From an uncultured Dorea sp. (lineage in GTDB: Bacteria > Bacillota > Clostridia > Lachnospirales > Lachnospiraceae), in the NCBI GenBank assembly GCA_910587575.1, contig CAJULU010000018.1, positions 53,505 to 63,718 of the forward strand: a DNA stretch of 10,214 nucleotides, read 5' to 3'. A program made the translations under genes and the position numbers. The notes under the pieces are model-generated. The model saw nothing but the letters and a program-made list of their open reading frames with translations, did no database searches and had not been told where the DNA came from. Of the stretch, positions 6,052-10,214 are shown in pieces. The first letter of the stretch is position 1, and each line of letters begins with the position of its first letter.

Positions 6052-8451
6052 ATGGATAAGGAACAACCGGTGATTCGTATTTCTGTACGGAATCTGGTGG
6101 AATTTGTTCTCAGAAGCGGGAATATTGACAACCGTTCGGCTGGAGCAGACCGGGATGCCATGCAGCTTGGGGGAAAGATCCACAGAAAGATACAGAGGAA
6201 GATGGGGGCCGGATACCAGGCAGAGGTGCCGTTAAAGCATGAGGTTTTATGCAAAGGATTTATTTTGTCGGTAGAGGGCCGTGCGGACGGCGTGGTCAGA
6301 CAGAAAGAGGGCATCGTGATTGATGAGATCAAGGGGGTCTTTAAGGACCTGGAATATCTGGAGAAACCAATAGAGGTGCATCTGGCACAGGCGAAATGTT
6401 ATGCATATATCTATGCTTATGACCATGATCTGGAGGAGATCGGCGTCCAGATGACCTACTGTAATCTGGAGACGGAAAAGATCAGGCGTTTTCAGAGCGT
6501 TTTTGAGACCGGGACGCTGAAGGCGTGGTTTCTGGATGTGCTTGGACGGTACGAAAAATGGGCGAGGTATCAGATTGAATGGAAGGAGAAACGGGATGCG
6601 TCTATTAAGAAGGCTGCGTTCCCCTTCGCCTACCGGGAGGGACAGAAGGAACTGGTATCTTCTGTATACCGGACAATCCTGCGGAAGAAGAAGCTGTTTA
6701 TCCAGGCGCCTACCGGAGTCGGGAAGACAATTTCCACCGTATTTCCGGCCGTGAAGGCAGTCGGGGAAGGGCTGGGGGAGAAGATCTTCTATCTGACGGC
6801 GAAGACCATCACCAGAACCGTGGCGTGGCAGGCGTTCGAGACACTGCGGGAACAGTGCCTGCGTATGAAGGTGATCGTGCTGACGGCCAGGGAGAAGGTC
6901 TGCTTCTGTGAAGAGACGAACTGTAATCCGGAAGCCTGTCCCTATGCGAGGGGCCATTATGACAGGGTAAACGATGCGGTCTATGAACTGATCACATCTT
7001 CCGACGAGATGAACCGGGAGACTCTGGAGGAACAGGCCAGGAAGTGGCAGGTGTGTCCTCATGAGATGAGCCTTGACGTGTCAGAATGGGTGGATGCGGT
7101 CATCTGCGACTACAATTATGTGTTTGATCCCAACGCACATCTGCGGCGGTTCTTTGGTGAAGGGAATAAGGGAGAATATCTGTTTCTGATTGATGAGGCA
7201 CACAATCTGGTAGAACGCGGCAGGAAGATGTACAGCGCTGATATTTATAAGGAAGATTTTCTGAGGATTAAAAGACTGGTCAGATTAAGGGACGAAAAAC
7301 TGGAGGGAAGGCTTGAGGAATGCAATCGTCAGATGCTGGCTCTGAAGCGGGAGTGTGATGGCTGCCAGGTGCTGGACAGCGTTTCTGGCATTTATCTGAA
7401 ACTGATGTCGCTGATGACGGAGATGGAGCGGTTTCTGGAGGAGTGTACAGAAGAGGAAATCCGCAAAGAAGTGCTTGACCTGTATTTTGCGGTAAGGATG
7501 TTTATCAACATCCATGACCGTCTGGATGAAAATTTTATCATCTATTCAGAACTTGAGGATTCTGGAAAATTCAGGATCTGTCTCTTCTGTGTGAATCCGT
7601 CGAACTGTCTGAAGGAATTTCTGGATAAGGGAAACAGCACGGTGTTCTTTTCCGCCACACTGCTTCCGATTCATTATTATAAGAAGCTTCTCAGTACATC
7701 GAAGGAGGATTACGCTGTCTATGCAGAGTCACCCTTTGATCCGAAGAAGAGAAGTCTGCTCCTTGGTATGGATGTGAGTACCAGATATACCCGGCGCAGC
7801 CGGGAGATGTACCGCCGGTATGCCAGGTATCTGATCCGGGTCGCAGACTCGAAGGTTGGAAATTATATGGCTTTTTTCCCTTCTTATCAGTTTATGGAGG
7901 AAGTGTATGAAGTGTTTCTGGAAATTCTTCGGGAAGAGGGTCCGGAGAGGAGCCATGTTGATTATGTGATGCAGTCACGCCATATGACAGAGGAGGCCAG
8001 AGAGATCTTCCTTGAAAATTTCGGCGAAGACAGGGAGAACAGTCTTGTAGGGTTTTGTGTGATGGGCGGAATTTTTTCTGAGGGCATTGATCTTGCACAG
8101 GATCAGTTAATCGGGGCTGTTATCATTGGAACGGGTCTTCCCCAGGTCTGCCGGGAGCGGGAATTGCTGAAGTCATACTTTGATGGTCTGGGGTACCGGG
8201 GATTCGATTATGCCTACCTTTATCCGGGCATGAACAAGGTACTTCAGTCGGCCGGCAGAGTCATCCGTACGGATGAAGACAGGGGCGTGATCCTTCTGCT
8301 GGACGAGCGGTTTGGCGACGGGCGGTATCGGGAGACATTTCCCAGAGAATGGCGGGAGTATGGAATCTGTTCTGTGAATCATGTGACAGAGAAGCTTAGG
8401 GAGTTCTGGGCAGGACAGGAAGAACTGGAACGGGAGATTAGAAAAGAATGA
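6052..8451 (+). CDS. PD-(D/E)XK nuclease fused to XPD/DinG-like Fe-S DNA helicase
   Basis: This 799-residue two-module enzyme probably unwinds and cuts DNA. Module 1 (about 1-150) shows a Cas4/RecB-like nuclease signature: GGKIHRKIQ (His44), GRADG (Asp79), DEIKG (Glu92, Lys94) and QAKCY (Gln113, Tyr117). Module 2 (about 190-799) is a superfamily 2 XPD/Rad3 helicase: Walker A QAPTGVGKT (Lys225), likely Fe-S cysteines Cys284 (or 286), Cys291, Cys296 and Cys335, DEAH box at 381-384, FFSATLLP (532-539), GGIFSEGIDL (motif V) and QSAGRVIR (732-739, motif VI with arginine finger). All key residues are present, so both modules look active. Relatives of the helicase (DinG, YoaA, XPD) move 5' to 3' and act in repair; direction here is inferred. 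Start ATG 6052 has only a weak ribosome site (CAGGA, 2 nt away, or AGAGAGG, 14 nt away). The frame is open back to 5935, overlapping the previous gene, but nothing supports that start. Confidence 0.92.
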   Translation: MDKEQPVIRISVRNLVEFVLRSGNIDNRSAGADRDAMQLGGKIHRKIQRKMGAGYQAEVPLKHEVLCKGFILSVEGRADGVVRQKEGIVIDEIKGVFKDLEYLEKPIEVHLAQAKCYAYIYAYDHDLEEIGVQMTYCNLETEKIRRFQSVFETGTLKAWFLDVLGRYEKWARYQIEWKEKRDASIKKAAFPFAYREGQKELVSSVYRTILRKKKLFIQAPTGVGKTISTVFPAVKAVGEGLGEKIFYLTAKTITRTVAWQAFETLREQCLRMKVIVLTAREKVCFCEETNCNPEACPYARGHYDRVNDAVYELITSSDEMNRETLEEQARKWQVCPHEMSLDVSEWVDAVICDYNYVFDPNAHLRRFFGEGNKGEYLFLIDEAHNLVERGRKMYSADIYKEDFLRIKRLVRLRDEKLEGRLEECNRQMLALKRECDGCQVLDSVSGIYLKLMSLMTEMERFLEECTEEEIRKEVLDLYFAVRMFINIHDRLDENFIIYSELEDSGKFRICLFCVNPSNCLKEFLDKGNSTVFFSATLLPIHYYKKLLSTSKEDYAVYAESPFDPKKRSLLLGMDVSTRYTRRSREMYRRYARYLIRVADSKVGNYMAFFPSYQFMEEVYEVFLEILREEGPERSHVDYVMQSRHMTEEAREIFLENFGEDRENSLVGFCVMGGIFSEGIDLAQDQLIGAVIIGTGLPQVCRERELLKSYFDGLGYRGFDYAYLYPGMNKVLQSAGRVIRTDEDRGVILLLDERFGDGRYRETFPREWREYGICSVNHVTEKLREFWAGQEELEREIRKE

Positions 8452-9176
8452 TGAAAAGAGAAGGAAAAGGGAAAGAAGCAGCAGCGTCTCTGGCCTGCGC
8501 ACTGGCGATGCTGCTGCTGGTTTTGGCAATACTGCTGACTAGTTTTCAGTTAGCGGTTTATGGGGACTCCGATTACAGATTTTATGAGAAAGAATATCAG
8601 AAATATCATGTGACGGATGCTCTCGGTATGGAGCTTGAGGATGTTATGATTGTGACGGATTATATGATGGATTATCTGATTGGGAGGGAGGAAGAACTGT
8701 CTGTTGTGACTGAGGTGGACGGCAGAACCCAGGATTTTTTCAATGACCAGGACCGGTTCCATATGGGAGAGGTAAAGGATCTGTTTCTGGGAGGACTGAG
8801 GCTTCGAAATATATGTGCGGCGGTTTCTTTATTTATCATTATGGGATTGATTGCCATGAAGATGGATTGGATACATCTGCTTCCGAAAGCATTCTTTCGG
8901 GCAGTGATTCTGTTGGCGGCTACAGGTCTTGTGCTTGGAATTGCATTTTCCGTGGACTTTACACGGTGTTTTACGATTTTTCATGAGATTTTCTTTGATA
9001 ATGACCTATGGATGTTTAATCCCAGTGAAGATTATATGATTCGTATGCTGCCGGAAGGATTCTTTTTCGATATGGTGGTGAGAATTGGGATGACGTTTAT
9101 TGGGATGATGGCTGCTTTTGGTGCGGCGCTGCTGATTCTTAGAAAATATTCAGATTGCAGGAGAAAAGAAAAATAA
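8448..9176 (+). CDS. DUF1461/TIGR01906 integral membrane protein (Lit-like)
   Basis: The 242-residue protein has four predicted membrane helices (about 12-36, 121-138, 148-168, 208-232) and a large extracytoplasmic loop after the first. It fits the DUF1461/TIGR01906 family, with characteristic RFHMGEVKDLF (His105) and FHEIFFDNDLWMFNPSEDYMI (His179; written FHEIFFDNDLW then MFNPSEDYMI). Some members of this family are Lit, the lipoprotein intramolecular transacylase of low-GC Firmicutes that moves an acyl chain to make lyso-form lipoproteins. Whether this copy has that activity cannot be told. ATG 8448 overlaps the helicase stop (ATGA arrangement), with a second ATG at 8451; this suggests translational coupling and the same SOS-driven transcript. 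No terminator is visible after the stop. Confidence 0.85.
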   Translation: MMKREGKGKEAAASLACALAMLLLVLAILLTSFQLAVYGDSDYRFYEKEYQKYHVTDALGMELEDVMIVTDYMMDYLIGREEELSVVTEVDGRTQDFFNDQDRFHMGEVKDLFLGGLRLRNICAAVSLFIIMGLIAMKMDWIHLLPKAFFRAVILLAATGLVLGIAFSVDFTRCFTIFHEIFFDNDLWMFNPSEDYMIRMLPEGFFFDMVVRIGMTFIGMMAAFGAALLILRKYSDCRRKEK

Positions 9177-9205
9177 TTTTATATTGTGCAGAAATATGGT
9201 ACAAT
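9177..9205 (+). promoter_or_regulatory. Extended -10 promoter of purL
   Basis: TATGGTACAAT (9195-9205) contains the extended element TG (9197-9198) one base before the -10 TACAAT (9200-9205). The -35 at 17-nt spacing is poor (TTTTAT, 9177-9182), as is usual when an extended -10 is present. Predicted start is near 9212. It begins right after the membrane protein stop, so purL has its own promoter. Confidence 0.55.
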
Positions 9206-9211
9206 GAAATC

Positions 9212-9253
9212 ACACAGTGATGTGTACTGCCATCGGCTTTATGAGCGGCGGCA
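9212..9253 (+). promoter_or_regulatory. Two small hairpins in the purL leader
   Basis: Hairpin A is ACACA (9212-9216), loop GTGA, TGTGT (9221-9225), capped by a GNRA-type tetraloop and lying at the predicted 5' end of the mRNA. Hairpin B pairs about 9228-9235 with 9246-9253 (TGCC/GGCA plus TCG/CGG with one mismatch). They do not match the purine or PreQ1 riboswitch cores. A role in mRNA stability or start-site exposure is possible but unproven. Confidence 0.3.
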
Positions 9254-9294
9254 TATGATAACCAGCAGCAAAAACCAGGTATGGAGGAGAAGGT

Positions 9295-10214
9295 ATGGGC
9301 AAAGTAAGACGAGTGTATGTGGAGAAAAAAGAAGGCTTTGGAGTACAGGCGCAGGAACTTGGGAATGAAATCCGCAGTTATCTGGGAATCCGGGATGTGG
9401 AGAATGTGCGCGTACTGATTCGTTATGACGTGGAGAATATTTCAGATGAGACTTTTCAGAAGGCCTGCCGGGGCGTCTTTGCGGAACCGCCGGTTGATAC
9501 GCTGTATGAGGAGGAATTTCCGGTGACAGATACCTGCCGGGTGTTCTCCGTGGAATATCTTCCGGGACAGTTTGACCAGCGTGCGGATTCGGCCGTACAG
9601 TGCGTGCAGTTTATTAATGAAGATGAGCAGCCGGTCATCAGGACGGCAACAACATACGTGATTCAGGGAAGGGACGGGGTCATTCCGGAGGAAGAATTCG
9701 AGCGGATTAAGACGCACTGTATCAATCCGGTTGATTCCAGGGAGACCGGACTTGAGAAGCCGGAGACTCTGGTGGAGGATTATGACGAGCCGGAAGATGT
9801 GAAGATTTTTGACGGCTTCCGGGATATGGAGGAGAGCGATTTCAAGGAACTGTATGATTCCCTGGGGCTTGCCATGACTTTTAAGGATTTCCTGCATATC
9901 AGAACCTATTTTAAAGAGGAGGAAGACAGGGATCCGACCATGACGGAGATCCGTGTCCTTGATACCTACTGGTCTGACCACTGCCGTCATACCACCTTTT
10001 CCACAGAACTTACGGAGGTGTCCTTTGGAGAGGGGGATTACCGGGAACCGATGGAAGAGACTTACCGGCAGTATCTTGCAGATCACAGCGAGATCTTTCA
10101 GGGGCGGGAGGACAAGTTTGTATGCCTGATGGATCTGGCGCTGATGGCCATGCGGAAGCTGAAGCGGGAAGGGAAACTTACTGACCAGGAGGAGTCTGAT
10201 GAGATCAATGCCTG
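9295..10214 (+). CDS. purL: Phosphoribosylformylglycinamidine synthase PurL, N-terminal part (runs off the window)
   Basis: PurL (EC 6.3.5.3) converts formylglycinamide ribotide to its amidine, using ATP and glutamine, in de novo purine synthesis in the cytoplasm. From ATG 9295 the frame stays open to the window end: 306 codons. The first residues MGKVRRVYVEKKEGFGVQAQ and then LDTYWSDHCRHTTF (about residues 222-235) are the signature of the large-type enzyme, in which the PurS-like N-terminus, synthetase core and glutaminase lie on one chain of roughly 1,200-1,300 residues; about a quarter is seen. The start is set by GGAGGAGA (9283-9290) with 4-nt spacing. No other pur gene is visible upstream. 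Confidence 0.95.
   Translation, partial: MGKVRRVYVEKKEGFGVQAQELGNEIRSYLGIRDVENVRVLIRYDVENISDETFQKACRGVFAEPPVDTLYEEEFPVTDTCRVFSVEYLPGQFDQRADSAVQCVQFINEDEQPVIRTATTYVIQGRDGVIPEEEFERIKTHCINPVDSRETGLEKPETLVEDYDEPEDVKIFDGFRDMEESDFKELYDSLGLAMTFKDFLHIRTYFKEEEDRDPTMTEIRVLDTYWSDHCRHTTFSTELTEVSFGEGDYREPMEETYRQYLADHSEIFQGREDKFVCLMDLALMAMRKLKREGKLTDQEESDEINA

Noticed and set aside
6247..7062. Minus-strand open frame (271 codons) opposite the nuclease-helicase
   Set aside because: It is antisense to the nuclease and Walker A regions. Composition is Leu/Arg/Pro/His-rich, as expected for a shadow frame.
9206..9294. Purine riboswitch in the purL leader
   Set aside because: The leader is under 90 nt, contains only two small hairpins, and lacks the conserved three-way junction and loop sequences of the purine aptamer.
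9186..9368. 60-codon plus-strand frame overlapping the purL start
   Set aside because: It starts within the purL promoter, has no ribosome site, and runs out of phase across the well-supported purL N-terminus.
9442..10086. Minus-strand open frame (214 codons) near the right edge
   Set aside because: It is antisense to purL, whose frame is open across the same interval and carries the SDHCRH signature.

Overview
The window looks like chromosomal DNA from a Gram-positive, low-to-mid GC Clostridia, most likely a Lachnospiraceae-type gut anaerobe. The reasons are strong AGGAGG-type ribosome binding sites, sigma-A promoters (some with an extended -10), a SleB-type cell wall hydrolase, a short 595-residue GlgB, a Bacillus/Clostridium-type LexA box, and a large-type PurL. 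The genus cannot be fixed from the sequence alone.

Layout, left to right. 1-347 is mostly non-coding, with a possible tail of an upstream gene (3-101), an extended -10 promoter and an AT-rich leader. 348-1001 (+) encodes a secreted SleB/CwlJ-family cell wall hydrolase with a charged helical linker. It converges on glgB (2917-1130, -), the glycogen branching enzyme, and two inverted repeats lie between the two 3' ends. glgB diverges from a TetR-family regulator (3094-3651, +). Their promoters overlap, and the regulator's 5' leader carries an array of ACCGA/TCGGT half-sites.

3661-9176 is the most interesting part. A textbook sigma-A promoter (TTGACA-17-TATAAT) is straddled by two LexA-type SOS boxes that form a perfect 12-bp inverted repeat. 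It reads into a tight four-gene run: a radical SAM protein of the putative DNA modification/repair family (rSAM_link_UDG type) with a C-terminal helix-hairpin-helix; its usual partner, a DUF4130-type DNA metabolism protein without a fused uracil-DNA glycosylase domain; a PD-(D/E)XK nuclease fused to an XPD/DinG-like iron-sulfur helicase; and a four-helix membrane protein of the DUF1461/TIGR01906 (Lit-like) family whose start overlaps the helicase stop. Inference: this is a DNA-damage-induced repair cassette combining radical chemistry, strand unwinding and nucleolytic processing. The membrane protein is co-transcribed, with no obvious link to DNA repair.

The window closes with the first 306 codons of purL (9295 to the edge, +), which has its own extended -10 promoter and a short structured leader. 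No tRNA, rRNA, CRISPR array, transposase, phage gene or recognised riboswitch was seen.
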